A stretch of 64,000 nucleotides of DNA, taken from assembly GCA_031769625.1 (NCBI GenBank), contig JAUIMM010000636.1, positions 5,579,501 to 5,643,500 on the forward strand. Direction: 5' to 3'. The notes below the pieces were generated by a model. That model saw nothing but the letters and a program-made list of their open reading frames with translations. It did not search any database and was not told the DNA's origin. The position numbers were made by a program, and so were the translations under genes. How positions within the stretch are numbered: the first letter of the stretch is position 1; every line of letters begins with the position of its first letter. This document shows positions 47,130-58,675 of the stretch, in pieces. This DNA is from Taudactylus pleione. Lineage: Eukaryota > Chordata > Amphibia > Anura > Myobatrachidae.

Positions 47130-47480
47130 ACATCATTGCATGGAATCAGAGCCATTAGCTGCTGCTAGTGTTTAGCTTGCTAACATGTTTGCATTAAGCT
47201 ACACGGAGTCGATCGTGTCCTTTACTTTGTTGCTGTCACAAGTAGGGATGAGAAGCCGAATCCATTGGACTGAAAGGAACTTTGCACTTAGCTGTGAGCA
47301 GAGAATGGAGCAGCCCTGACCCAGGCTACATGAAGACTATTTACTTCATTTTCAAGAAGAAACCTTTTAATTATTAATTATGCACAGCAGGAGTAGTCTA
47401 TAACTCACTGTTTATCTAGAGTACTCATTCACAGGTAAAGAGCATCTTAGCCTGCTACCCATGTCTCATTTTAGATTGTT
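47130..47480. promoter_or_regulatory. Candidate conserved non-coding element
   Basis: Non-repetitive sequence with TF-like words (GCTAACATGTTTGCATTAAG, TTTAATTATTAATTATGC). No resemblance to repeats in the window. Offered as inference only. Confidence 0.25.
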
Positions 47481-47710
47481 TGGTGTGGATATCCTATTTT
47501 ACAACACTCTTGTTATTTCCAATCTCCAAAGAAGAACTTAGATATACATGTGCCTTAGTTTTATACTTACACAATCACATAGATACGATTTACCATAAAA
47601 TACAATATATGAAGACTTAAACAATATAGTATAGTTCAGTATAATTCAGACAAATATTTGGTAATATGTTGAATTTAGGAACAAGAGTATCCCTTTAGTT
47701 ATATATATCA

Positions 47711-48409
47711 TACGAGTCAAAAATTATCTGCACTCCAGTTATATAAAAACTTCTGTTGGCCGCACTTATTGATGCTTTCCATACTAGGTCGCTGTCTCCC
47801 CAGTCACTGCTGTGCAGGTTTGAATGTGTTATGTCAGCTCATTTGTGACAGCAGTGGAAGAAAAATGGCTGCCCCACTTGTGATTTATACGAAAGAAGAG
47901 CAGCATGCAGTGACTAGTTTTTTGTGGTCAGAAGGTGTGTCTGGTGCCGATATTTATCGAAGACTTTATGCACAGTATGGAGAAAGTGTTTTGGCGCAAA
48001 GAAGTGTGTATGAATGGATAGAGAAGTTCATAGAAGGTCGCACAAGTGTCAGCCATAAAGGAGCCGGACGCCCGTCCACGACTGATGAGAACATTAAGCG
48101 TGCATGTGAACTGATTCTGTTGGATAGACAAGTGACAGTGGACTATCATCTGTGAGGTCCCCTGAAAGAAGCCCTAAGAGGACGAAGATTCTCGTCTGAT
48201 GAAGAGGTGAAGACAGCGGTGCATTTATGGCTCGCAGCTCAGCCTAAAACATTTTTTAATGAGGGAACACGAAAGCTTGTTGACAGATGGACAAAGTGTG
48301 TTGAAAAGCAGGGAGATTACGTAGAAAAATAATGTATTTGTCTTTTCTGAAAGTTGATTAAAATAAATTCTACAGTCAGAGTGCAGATAATTTTTGACCC
48401 ACCCTCGTA
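47711..48409 (+). mobile_element. mariner-like transposon, internally deleted derivative
   Basis: Inverted ends: left TACGAG-TCAAAAATTATCTGC, right (reversed) TACGAGGGTGGGTCAAAAATTATC; the left copy lacks about 5 bp. TA dinucleotides lie at both ends as expected for mariner. A transposase remnant lies between. The total of 0.7 kb is about half a full mariner. Confidence 0.9.
47865..48332 (+). pseudogene. mariner transposase, fused N- and C-terminal pieces
   Basis: The N-terminal part starts at MAAPLVIYTKEEQ (47,865) and holds the mariner helix-turn-helix region: FLWSEGVSGADIYRRL, SVYEWIEKFIEG and GAGRPSTT. It ends with DRQVTVD and jumps to YHL*GPLKEALRGRRFSS, a block that in mariner transposases follows the last catalytic aspartate. 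It then runs in the same frame to LVDRWTKCVEKQGDYVEK and TAA at 48,330-48,332. The catalytic DDD core (roughly 200 codons) is missing. One TGA (48,153) stands where W or F is usual. Because only one nonsense change is visible on each side of an in-frame deletion, the copy seems fairly young. It cannot encode an active enzyme. Confidence 0.88.
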
Positions 48410-49343
48410 CGTACGTATGTACTACATACATACATACCTATAAAGGCTCTAAGAGTACTGTAACCCCTTATCTAAATTAAATGGGGGCTTCTTCTAGAAA
48501 TACTCTCATTGGATACAGCACTAGGGGGCCCCCTTTTTGTTTTTTTGGTTAAGAAATACATTTCCATACTGTGCAATAAAAAAACCTACTTCTACGTCCT
48601 TATGTAGACTTTGTTGCATCTGTTGAGGTGTACAGTAATTGTTTACATAACTGCAGTGCAAGTGGATGCAAATGCAGACACAACTGATGGGAAGTGTGGG
48701 GAGGATGTATTATAGCGGCATGGATCGTGCCACTGTAACTCCTTCTGCTTTGTCTCTTTACTGAGGTGAAGCAGGAAGCACTACCCATGAGATGTATGAA
48801 CATATCATCTTCCGGAGTGGGGGAGTGAAAACTCCCCTCTCCGGCGATCCCTACCTGAGTACACAGAGCATCAGCCTAGTGCTGTGTGCTATGTCTCTCC
48901 TCCGAGCCGGCTCCAATGGACATGCGTGGGCCCTCTGAGCTGGCAGCCGCCGCAGCAGGGACAGTGCTATCCCTGCTGTGGTGATAATATCAACAGATGC
49001 AGCTGTTGATGATCTGATAGCTGCAGATGTCGGAACGGGCAGTGCCATTGACCATTCATACATTCCCCTGCACTTCGGTGCTGCTCTCTACAAGACAGGG
49101 GTGCACCGAGGCCGCGGCAATTAAGGGGCCCGCAGCCGGCAGCATTATCAGCAGTGCTGTAATGAGTTGTGGCGCACTGTGATGAGTCAGTCTAACAAAG
49201 AAGGATTCCACATCGGTCCTGCCGGGGGATTTGGGGTGGAGAGCCCCTCACCTTCCTGAAGGCGGAACTACTATTGCTATGGGGCCCGCCTTCCCTCCTT
49301 ACCTGAAGCCACTCAGTCACGCTACTGAACAGAAGAATGTTTC
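48410..49343. other. Unassigned intronic sequence
   Basis: GC rises from about 48,840, with CAGGGGTGCACCGAGGCCGC at 49,097 that could be a hAT-like end, but no partner was seen. Confidence 0.35.
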
Positions 49344-49900
49344 GGGGGGGGGGGGGAGAGAATGGGATAGATTGTGTAGGGTAGTGTGTGGCCAGTGTCA
49401 GGTTCATGTGCTGGCAAAGGAGCGATGTGCTACTCACTTGGGGAGCTTAGGAGGTATCAGTACATTGTGCTGCACACCACTGCAGTCAGTTTTAAGAGGG
49501 GCCAGTGACCAACAAGAGCAGAGGCGGGCACGTACAGTAACAGCCACGAAGAGTACACAGTCACCGATAAAATCAAAGGAAAACAGGTCAGTGTGCTAGT
49601 GCTATACTTAGGCAGGGGCAGGAGAAGTGTTCTATGAGGGGGCAGTGAGTGTTGCGAGGGGGTAATAAGCTTCGAGGGGCCGTGAGAGCTGAGGGGGGGT
49701 AAGTCTGTTTTGCAAGGGGGTTGGTGTCATATGAAGGAAACTAAAATGGTAGAACAGAATACAGCGCTAGCAATCCTATTAAAATTTCCAAAGTATAGGG
49801 GTGGTGTATTCTCTTGCTATATTTAAAGGGGCAAAACATGTTATGATAGGTACAGATCAGAAAAGCAGTTTTTGAATAGACGCATTAGAACGCTGCTGGT

Positions 49901-51106
49901 TATACACAGTCGTGTCACATTATTATGACCACCAGCTAATAGCCTGAGTAGCTGCCGTGTGCAGTACGGACAGCAACTACATGGGCTGGGAGTGACTCAA
50001 TAAGGTGCTGGTAGGTTGGCACAGGTATCTGGAGCCATGCTGACTGCAGTGCATCCCACAGCTGCTGGAGGGTGCGTAGTGGAGTTTCCGTAGAGCGAAC
50101 ACAACGATCGAGGTGGTCCCACAGATGCTCAATTGGGTTCAAGGGAATTAGGGGGCCAAGGAAGAACTTGGAAGTCTTGGTCATGCTCGTCCAACCACTG
50201 TTCAACATTTCTAGCTGTGTGACATGTCGCATTATCTTGCTGGAAGATCCCATCCGCCTCAGGGAAGACAATCCGCATGTATGGGTGTACGTGCTCTGCA
50301 AGGATGGATTCATAACCAAATCAGTTGAGGATACCTTCCGCATGGATGAGTGGGCTCAGAGAATGCCATGAAAACATCCCCAGGCCATAATGCTGCCACC
50401 ACCAGCTTGTGTTCTTCCAGTAATGGTTGCAGGGTGTTTGTTCTACGATGTTTCTCGCTTGACACGCCAACGTCTATTCGTTCGATGAAGCAGAAATCAT
50501 GACTCATCGGAGAAGGCAACTTTTCGCCAATCAGAGGAGATCCAGTTCGAATACAGGTGTAAAAATTGAAGCCTTTTCCACCGATGCATCTATGTTAGCA
50601 TAGGTGCAGTGACCATCCGTTTGCTTTGGAGCCCCATATGCAGCAGGGTTCAGTGAACTGTCATTTTAGACACGTCTGGTGGCCCCCAGGTTCATTTTGA
50701 CTGTGAGCTGCTCCACTGTAGCTTGTCTGTCGGCCCTCACGCACCTTCGTAGGCGGCGTTCACCTCTCACATCAATGGCACGTGTTGCTGCGCAGCTTCC
50801 ACATTGGTTACTCCCAATGGTGCTATTTGTCCAGTCACGATGCAACTTCACCACAGCAGCACGCAAACTGCGATGTTTCAGAAATACTGCTACCCTTGGC
50901 CCGAAAGCCAATAATCATACCTTTATGCAACTCTGATAAATCGCCCCTTTTACACATGACGGCAACGAGTGATGTGTGCAGACGGCCTATCGCACACCTT
51001 CTATACCCACCAAGCCAGCGCACGGCATGTGACATGCTTCATGGGCTACGCGCTGCCGACGTGAAATGTAGAAGGTGGCCATAATAATGTATGACGACTG
51101 TGTATA
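49901..51106 (-). mobile_element. Full-length Tc1-like transposon (1.2 kb), decayed
   Basis: Inverted ends TATACACAGTCGTGTCACAT (left) and, reversed, TATACACAGTCGTCATACAT (right), continuing to ATTATTATG(A/G)CCACC. TA lies at both ends. The complete 1.2-kb length fits Tc1 elements. The transposase inside is broken. Confidence 0.92.
49936..51000 (-). pseudogene. Tc1-like transposase pseudogene
   Basis: Read on the minus strand in order: KRGDLSELHKGMIIGFRAKG with SISETSQ (helix-turn-helix start, about 50,850-50,975), GERRLRRCVRADRQATVEQL and MNLGATRRV (about 50,670-50,780), DESRFCF-like DFCFIERIDVGV (about 50,460-50,500), and PLIPLNPIEHLWDHLDRCVR (about 50,090-50,150). The pieces lie in different frames with stops, so it is dead. 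These are the DNA-binding, second-aspartate and NPIEHLWD regions of a DD34E Tc1 transposase. Confidence 0.88.
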
Positions 51107-51545
51107 TTACTGTGGGCTGACTTCTGATTCTTCCACATAGTATAGTCTTATGTGTGACTTGATGAAAGCAGTAATATGCCCATTATATTGTGTGTGTAAA
51201 TATAGGGACATCGTTTAGCCCTATTTCTGGCAGGTTTGTGCTTGTTGTCAGGAGATTACAAATTTACATTTTGTATTTATTACACTTTGTGTCACATACA
51301 GTGTAATAAATGCAAGAGAAATTTGTAATAGCCTGTGTCCACAGTTATTCTTTTGCGTGGTGGTGGTGGAGGGTCCAACGCATATATATATTTGCACCTA
51401 GGGCCACCACCTGCAATCCATAGTAATATAGTAATTATGTACATATGTGTGTAATGACTGCACATATGTACATAAATATGCAATTTTCTTGTGTATCTTT
51501 TCCTCCATATGTTTCAGGTGAAAATGCATCCAATTCTTGAGTCCC
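51107..51545. other. Unassigned intronic sequence
   Basis: AT-rich with inverted GTGTAATAAATGC...; no gene seen. Confidence 0.35.
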
Positions 51546-51548
51546 TTG

Positions 51549-51874
51549 AGCTGGGTACACATCAATATTTTGAACGATTTGCCCGAGGTAGGAATGACAA
51601 ATCGTTCAAATCGTCAAGCGTGTACCCACTATGTCGGGCGGTGCGTTCTCCCGTGGGGCCGTCGGACGCATCGTCTGGTTAGCCCTACATGCAGCTCAAC
51701 CTGACGATGCGACAGATGACCCCATGCAGCGGAATGTGGCAGGGTTGACATATCGGCCGGTCAGGCACCGGATCGTCTAATGTATACTGGCCGCCAGATA
51801 AATCGGCCCGACGGCAGGGGGGTGGTTGTCCGCTGGATCGCTGGGTACACACATTGTTTAGTGTGTACCCAGCT
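51549..51874. mobile_element. MITE with AGCTGGGTACACA ends
   Basis: Left AGCTGGGTACACATCAATAT, right TAGTGTGTACCCAGCT, inverted; a further CTGGGTACACA lies at 51,841. The interior has ACGATTTG/CAAATCGT and CGTCTGG words inverted. The flanking trinucleotides differ (TTG, TAA), so the target duplication is not confirmed. Confidence 0.7.
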
Positions 51875-52460
51875 TAAGTTGTCAGTATCTGTAGAAAAGT
51901 ATAGCTAATCAAATCCTGTAAATGGTACTGTGGTGACATTTTGGAGCATATGCAATCTCTCACGTGCAAGGCCTCCCTCCCTCGTGTTTTTTCCCTCCCT
52001 CATTTATGCCATCATCCCCTCCTCGCTGCAAAAATGGCACCAAACATTTGGGTTCAGACGACTCTGCTTTGTGGGTATTATTACTGTATATGCAGCATTG
52101 TTTATATAGCTGAAATCCATAAACTGCAATGCTTTGTATTGTAAGCACATTTTTTTTCTACTTATGTACTTTGTAAGACGCTGCGGACCCCTTGTAGTGA
52201 CCTATAAATAATGATGGCGGTATTATGAAGCCATGTGATGGACAGCATATATACTGTGTAAATTATGGTTTATGCTTAAACTGAAGTTACAGGCATTTGT
52301 TAGGAACCCAACCTTATCTCTATCGATAATAACACCAATGGGGCATATCCAATTGAGTGCAGGATTTTACTTTGCGCACCTTGCGCCCAATTTTGGATTA
52401 CTGTGGAGATGCATCCTCCTGATACCTGCAGTATCCAATTGAAGAAAATTGTTGCTGATC

Positions 52461-52996
52461 ATGGCCCTGATTCAGAGCCGGATGCTCTGACAGAGCACTC
52501 GCTCTGAATTAGGGCCGTCCCTCCTACTTTTTGGAGCGGCCTCCTGGCCGCTCGCATAGCTTTGGGTGACCACCCACAGCTATAGCGAGCGGCCAAAATG
52601 ATTGTCGCGATGGTCAAGACCATCGCGACCATCGGGCTTGCGACGAGACCCTTGCGGTAGGGTTTCGTTGCCGCAAGCCCTGGAGTGCTTTTGGCTCTAT
52701 CAGAGCCAAAAGCACTCCCACTGACATCACTAGTGATGTCAGTGGGGCCGGCCCCAGATGGTAGGCGTTCCCATGGGAACACCTCTGTCTGGGCAGCCAC
52801 GCCCCCGGCACGCCCACCAAAGGGGCGTGCTGTCAATCACCATCGACAGCACGCCCCCTTTGGTGCGAGACCCTTAACGACGGCTTGGCCATCGTTATTC
52901 GGGTCTCGCGCATGCGCACGACGGAGCCGCCTCCGTCATGCGCACTTGGGCAACATCGACCCGCTTGCGAGCGAGCGGGTCTGAATCAGGCCCCAT
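52461..52996. mobile_element. GC-rich MITE, CCTGATTCAG terminus
   Basis: Left GGCCCTGATTCAGAGCCGGA, right GGGTCTGAATCAGGCCCC. Closely collinear with 25,113-25,583 but about 65 bp longer, because a GGCCGCTC/GAGCGGCC hairpin and a GTCGCGATGGTC palindrome are retained. Confidence 0.85.
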
Positions 52997-52999
52997 GTT

Positions 53000-53560
53000 C
53001 ACAATGAGCAACCATATGAGATCTATCACAAATGTCTATGTGACCATGAACATTTAATCACTAATAAGAGGGTTATTATTATAAGTACTTATCAATACTA
53101 GATTAGCCGATACAATTACCATACATATATGCTGTGATAAATAAATTACGAAAAATATATATCTGATAAATGCATTAACAACTTTGCAATTATATTTCTA
53201 TGTTAATGTATTATTATTTTTTCCTTTTGTGGTATTGAAGTAAACTACTAGTATGTCCAACAATTAAGATCTGATTATATTCTACCATAACCTTATAATA
53301 TAACCCTGAACTTAACATAATAATTTTCAGTAATCTACGAACAAATCAATAAAGAACACACACAGCCGGGATTCTTTTTGTTAAATTTTAATACACATTC
53401 CTACTTTTCTTCAATATCTATTAATTTTTTACCATTATTTTGCTGGCCTCTGTCCATTATAGTGACATTTTAAGGTATATCCAATAAACGTTAAGTTTTT
53501 AATTAAGAAACCAAGAAAAAGTTCTCCAACTTACTGACATAACCTTTTTTCTTACACTTG
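53000..53560. other. AT-rich stretch inside the composite element
   Basis: Very AT-rich with no recognisable feature. Confidence 0.35.
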
Positions 53561-53694
53561 TGTCCTCCTGATACCTGCAGTATCCAATTAAAGAAAATTG
53601 GTTGCAGGATTTTTCTTATAGGCAAAATCCTGCGGGAGAGGATTTTTTTCCCCCACTAAGCCTGCAGCCTGCGGACAGCAGCCCGGGGGCTGTG

Positions 53695-54720
53695 TGGTGG
53701 CAGCAGGGTTAGGGGTAGTGTAGTGTAGTACGTACAGGCTGCTGGAGCAGGGTTAGGGTAGTGTAGTGTAGTACATGCAGGCTGCTGGAGCAGGGTTATG
53801 GTTTTGTAGTGTAGTACGTACAGGCTGCTGGAGCAGGGTTAGGGGGTAGTGTAGTGTAGTACGTAACGGCTGCTGGAGCAGGGTTAGGGGGTAGTGTAGT
53901 ACGTAGTGGCTGCTGGAGCAGGGTTAGGGGTAGTGTAGTACGTGCAGGCTGCTGGAGCAGGGTTAGGGTAGTGTAGTGTAGTACGTACAGGCTGCTGGAG
54001 CAGGGTTAGGGTAGTATAATGTAGTACGTACAGGCTGCTGGAGCAGGGTTAGGGTAGTGTAGTGTAGTACGTGCAGGCTGCTGGAGCAGGGTTAGGGTAG
54101 TGTAGTGTAGTGTAGTACGTACAGGCTGCTGGAGCAGGGTTAGGGTAGTGTAGTGTAGTACATGCAGGCTGCTGGAGCAGGGTTAGGGGGTTATTGTAGT
54201 GTAGTACGTACAGGCTGCTGGAGCAGGGTTAGGGGGTAGTGTAGTGTAGTACGTGCAGGCTGCTGGAGCAGGGTTAGGGTAGTGTAGTGTAGTATATGCA
54301 GGCTGCTGGAGCAGGGTTAGGGGGTTATTGTAGTGTAGTACGTACAGGCTGCTGGAGCAGGGTTAGGGGGTAGTGTAGTGTAGTACGTGCAGGCTGCTGG
54401 AGCAGGGTTAGGGGGTAGTGTAGTGAAGTACGTACAGGCTGCTGGAGCAGGGTTAGGGGGTAGTGTAGTGTAGTACGTACAGGCTGCTGGACCAGGGTTA
54501 GGGTAGTGTAGTGTAGTACGCACATGCTGCTGGAGCAGGGTTAGGGGAAGTGTAGTGTAGTACGTACAGGCTGCTGGAGCAGGGTTAGGGTAGTGTAGTG
54601 TAGTGCGTACAGGCTGCTGGAGCAGGGTTAGGGGGGTAGTGTAGTGTAGTACGTGCAGGCTGCTGGAGCAGGGTTAGGGTAGTGTAGTGAGTGCAGGAGC
54701 AGGGCTAGAGGTAGTGTGCG
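53695..54720 (+). repeat. ~43-bp minisatellite, about 24 units, TTAGGG in each unit
   Basis: Unit core CAGGCTGCTGGAGCAGGGTTAGGG followed by variable (TAGTG)n-like GTAGTGTAGTGTAGTACGTA. Unit length varies from roughly 38 to 51 bp by gain or loss of the GTAGT module. Reverse-strand ORFs are by-products. Confidence 0.95.
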
Positions 54721-55027
54721 TGCAGCAGGAACAGGGTTAGCTGTAGTGTAGTGTGTGGGGAGCAAGGTGAATGATAGTGTAGTGTGTGTGCAGGCAGCGG
54801 CAGCAGGGTCAGGGGTATTGTAAAGTAGTTTGTGCGGGGAGAGAGTAGTACCTGACCTGTGCCCGGTCCATGGAAGCTGTCTGCGATGCTGGAGAAGAGA
54901 CGGAGGAGGAAGACAGAGATGCAGAAGACAAAGCTAATTGAAAAGTTTCAGTTGCTTAATTAGTCATTAGGGAGGTATTCAAAGATGTAGAGCAGGTGCA
55001 GACAATTTTTCCTCAAAATATGGATTT

Positions 55028-55375
55028 AAGTAAAGATTGGACCTGCTCTGGGATAAGAAAAGATTGGACCTGCTCTGGGATAAGAAAAGATTGGACCTGC
55101 TCTGGGATTGGACCTGCTCTGGGATAAAAAAAGATTGGACCTGCTCTGGGATTGGACCTGCTCTGGGATAAGAAAAGATTGGACCTGCTCTGGGATAAAA
55201 AAAAGATTGGACTTGCTCTGGGATTGGACCTGCTCTGGGATAAGAAAAGATTGGACCTGCTCTGGGATAAAAAACGATTGGACCTGCTCTGGGATTTTAC
55301 CTGCTCTGGGATTGGACCTGCTCTGGGATAAGAAAAGATTGGACCTGCTCTGGGATTGGACCTGCTCTGGAGGCA
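55028..55375 (+). repeat. Minisatellite of GATTGGACCTGCTCTGGGATAAGAAA units
   Basis: Alternating 15- to 29-bp units, ATTGGACCTGCTCTGGG with or without ATAAGAAAAG. The sequence is open in several frames on both strands, which is expected for such repeats and is not evidence of a protein. Confidence 0.95.
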
Positions 55376-55548
55376 CTCCAGGAAAAATTGAGCGCTCAAA
55401 AAAAAAAAATCAAAACACAGCATCCAATTGGATACTAAAAGTCTTGCACCTGTGGGAAAACCTCACATCTAATTGGATATGCCCCCAATATTTGAGGATG
55501 ACAATAAAAATAACAAAGAAAAAGAATGCTATAACTAGCGTTCCTAGG

Positions 55549-55866
55549 GCCTGATCCAGCAAAGATCGCAACTGTAAAGTTGCATGCAGGCAGCTTTGCA
55601 GTTGCGATCCTTGCAATAATGCAAATGCAGCAGGAGGTGTATGACACCCCCTGCTGCATTTGCGATCCCAGCACTGCGACGGAGGTTGCAGGCTGGGATC
55701 TCCATCGCGACCATCGGTGGCAGATCTTGGGCTAGCTACTCCCAGAAAACTGGGTGTACACGCCTCCGTTTCCGGAAACGGCGTCCAGTTAAATCTGCAC
55801 ACTCGCAAAATGGGTCCTGTGCATGCGCAGATTCCCAATAATCGGGAATGTGCGATCAGCAGTGAA
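55549..55866 (+). mobile_element. MITE copy (TGCTGCATTTGC family)
   Basis: GGCCTGATCCAGCAAAGATC start; GCAAATGCAGCAGGAGGTGT followed by its inverted partner CCCCCTGCTGCATTTGCGAT; TTCCCAATAATCGGGAATGT near the right end. Collinear with 60,848-61,400. Confidence 0.75.
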
Positions 55867-55958
55867 CTAGATCAAGGGATATCAACCCACTAAAAGTACA
55901 CATTACAAAAAATTGTGTAGGCCAAAAGGCGCTGTTCAGCGTTGGATCGTGTCCTCCC

Positions 55959-56302
55959 CAGGGGCGTAACTATAATGGGTGTGCGGGGCCCTTGCACCCA
56001 TAGCATACTTTCCTCTTCGGAGTCCCACATCGAGCGGGGGTCCGGCGCTCTAAAAACGACTGGAAAATGGCCGCCGTGGCCATTTTCCCATCGTTTGCAC
56101 AGTACAGGGAAAATGGCCACTGTGGCCATTTTCCCGGTGAACTGTGCATCCTCTATAGACTCTGGGCGCACTCTAGTGCCCAGAGTCTGTAACTCCGGCG
56201 CTGGCCACGCACAGCTCAGTGCGCTGCCGGGCGCCGAACAGAGAGGAGGGGGCCCATGTCAGAGACTGCACACTGGCCCCCTCCTCTCTAGAAACGCCCC
56301 TG
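55959..56302. mobile_element. hAT MITE with near-exact 8-bp target duplication
   Basis: Flanks GTCCTCCC (55,951-55,958) and GTCCTCCT (56,303-56,310), 7 of 8 identical. Ends CAGGGGCGTAACTATAATGG and reversed CAGGGGCGTTTCTAGAGAGG. Internal inverted AAAATGGCC(G/A)C...GGCCATTTTCCC hairpins. Confidence 0.85.
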
Positions 56303-56310
56303 GTCCTCCT

Positions 56311-56940
56311 ATTCCATAGAAGGGATAAGATAATCTTGTTGTCTTCCACAAGTGTTCATATATAAGGAAAGGAGAAAAAAAATAGTGTAATCCTGAGAAT
56401 AAATGAATCCAATTCCCAAAAACCTCCTAATATATCGCACTTGCCTAGGTGAGGGACATGCCCAAAATGTTATCTTTATATTTCTTGTGTTGGAATCAAA
56501 TTCTGGTGTTTCCTTCCCTTGTTAGTTCGTATAATGAGACCAAACGATCATTGTAGAAATCATCTCTACAAGAACGCCCCATTATTAATCCTTCTCACCT
56601 GATATATAAGGCGAGAGTGCATGAAAAGGTTTCTTTCAGAGTACTTCCATGAACTACAAGTGGAATCTCAAATATAAGATGTATAAGAAAATATGCACCA
56701 AAAAAATGAACATTACAAGATAAAATTTTTTTTTATAAAAGTACAGACACAAAGCACTATAAGTAATAAATAACAATATAGAAACCTATGCTCATACCTG
56801 ATATACGCTTATGTAAAACATCCATAAAGTTCTCATCCAAAATCCCAGGAAAGTGTGTGTGTGGGGGGGTGATATATGTGGTTTCCTGATGGTGACGATA
56901 TTCAGGTTAGTAGAGGAAGGACCTGATCAGCACTAACATA
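56311..56940. other. Unassigned intronic sequence
   Basis: AT-rich. Style is reminiscent of retroelement untranslated sequence, but no coding or terminal signal. Confidence 0.3.
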
Positions 56941-56944
56941 TTTC

Positions 56945-57375
56945 GGCGGAATCGGTATGTAATGCCGGCTGTCGGGATGCCTCCTGCCAGAATACGACAG
57001 CGGCATCCCGATGGTTGGTATCACTACAGGGGTCGGGTAAGTATACTTACCCTCCCCCTGAACCCTAACCCCCCCCACCATCTTGTAGCCTAACCCTCCC
57101 AAACCCACACCCTAACCCTCCCTGTTGGTGCCTAACCCTAACCTTCCCCCCCCAAAACCTCACCCCGCTACGCTCCCTAAACCTAACCCCCCCCCCCGTG
57201 GCTAACGCAGAAAGCATCCTGGACCTACCTCGTTCAGGCTGGTGTTCTTTGGCGTTCAGGCATCAGGATTAAGATAGGTGTCGGTGTTTTGACACCTATC
57301 AGAATTCCCATGTTGGGATTCCCCTGCAATTACTGAGACTGGCGGCATCGCGGCCGCCAGTCTCATAACTACATC
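56945..57375 (+). repeat. G-rich telomere-like element, copy E
   Basis: TCGGCGGAATCGGTATGTAA, GCCGGCTGTCGGGATGCC and GGTCGGGTAAGTATACTTAC (57,031-57,050) precede a CCCTAACC array (57,060-57,200), then GATAGGTGTCGGTGTTTTGA with CACCTATC hairpin and GGCGGCATCGCGGCCGCC. Same order as copy B. Confidence 0.7.
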
Positions 57376-58675
57376 CTATTTCGGATAGTTATAACTCATC
57401 AAGGTGGTAATAAAAATAAGTTTATTAACTATAATTTTGCATGATTTAAAAAATATATATATATGGTATACTGTACATGCATACATACTGTGTGTATAAA
57501 AGCTGTATAAATGTATTTATAGTTTCCCAGAGTATCATCATGTCATAAAAGTTTTTCACTGTCATTAATGGGGACATGGAAAAATTATTCTTCTTTTGTG
57601 CAGGCCTATATTTGGGCACATAATTATGCATAATTAAAAAAATGATCCTCCTGTGAATGCTTGTTCTCCCCGCGCTGCTTGTTTTTGCTGTTTTATGTTG
57701 TCCACAATATGTAGATGTGCATATAACACATGAATTTAAGTTGTTGTCATAGCAACTTTGTCACCTGTTATTTGATAAAATGTAACGTCCTTGGACAGAG
57801 ACGTGCTGATGGCAGTTATATAAATGGCTCTTTCTATGATAAGCAGTGAGCACCAATATTTATCATCCCATTTCTATCTCTCTGTTGGCTAAGCACAATT
57901 CTAGTGTCCACTTTTTTTGTAAATAAGTTACATTCTCTAAAACATGTTTCTCTGAGATCATGTAGTGTTTTTATTTTAGAAGGGTATGTACTTACAAGCT
58001 GGTCATAGCATACACGGAATTCAACACATGAAAATATGTTTTTGTTCATGTGTTTTAGATCCACTCTATTTTTTTTATTGGGACTGTTCACTGAATCACA
58101 ATGCAAACACAATGCAACATTCTGTACTGCAAACACACTTGCGATCAACTGTGAATAATATTTTGAAAAGGTTTAATATTGTTATATTTTTGGAACGTTA
58201 TAAGGGATCATTGTGCATCTCTAGTATGTGTCGATCTCTTAAAATAAATATCTCCACCACATAGGACATGCATCAGAGTAACATGCAAATCCACTCTGTG
58301 GTTTAATCTTGTGATTTGTAGCAACTTTGCATGCATTGGAGCTATCATTCACAACTTTGATCAACTATGGGCATTCAAAAGTCATACACATCTTAGCCAC
58401 AACTCCACTTGTGGCCAGGTAATTATGGTGACTAAATTTAAGTCCTGGTGACTTGATTTTAGAAGAGTCATTTACTTTTAAAAATTAAGATAAACGTTGA
58501 AAAAAACAGTAAAAATAAGCTCCTCCTGGAGTGTAAGGGTTGTTACGTGCAGCCGGCCTGTCACATGAGGAGGAAATCGTGCCTGTACATTGTCAGTGTG
58601 GTTCTACCCTGAAGTCCGCAAGAATCCGCCAAGTAGGTGTCTGTATTTGGATTCATTTAAATGTCTTTCACCTAT
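57376..58675. other. Unassigned AT-rich intronic sequence
   Basis: No gene or repeat terminus recognised; open frames on both strands lack similarity. Confidence 0.35.

Larger units (their letters stand above)
52338..55493. mobile_element. 3.1-kb composite element bounded by GGGGCATATCCAATTG ends
   Basis: Left TGGGGCATATCCAATTGAGT (52,338) and right CTAATTGGATATGCCCCCA (55,466-55,493 area) are inverted. Inside are a nested MITE (52,461-52,996), an AT-rich stretch, two minisatellites, and a CTCCTGATACCTGCAGTATC CAATT segment repeated at 52,416 and 53,565. No transposase was seen. Confidence 0.6.

Noticed and set aside
50072..50371. Plus-strand ORF with SVERTQRSRWSHRCS
   Set aside because: Antisense shadow of the Tc1 transposase pseudogene.
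54317..54525. Minus-strand ORFs with TTLHYPLTLLQQP repeats
   Set aside because: By-product of the 43-bp minisatellite.
55013..55554. Long open frames on both strands (QSRSNLFLIPEQV-type and DLLWDKKRL-type repeats)
   Set aside because: Both derive from the same tandem array; being open on both strands is a repeat artefact.
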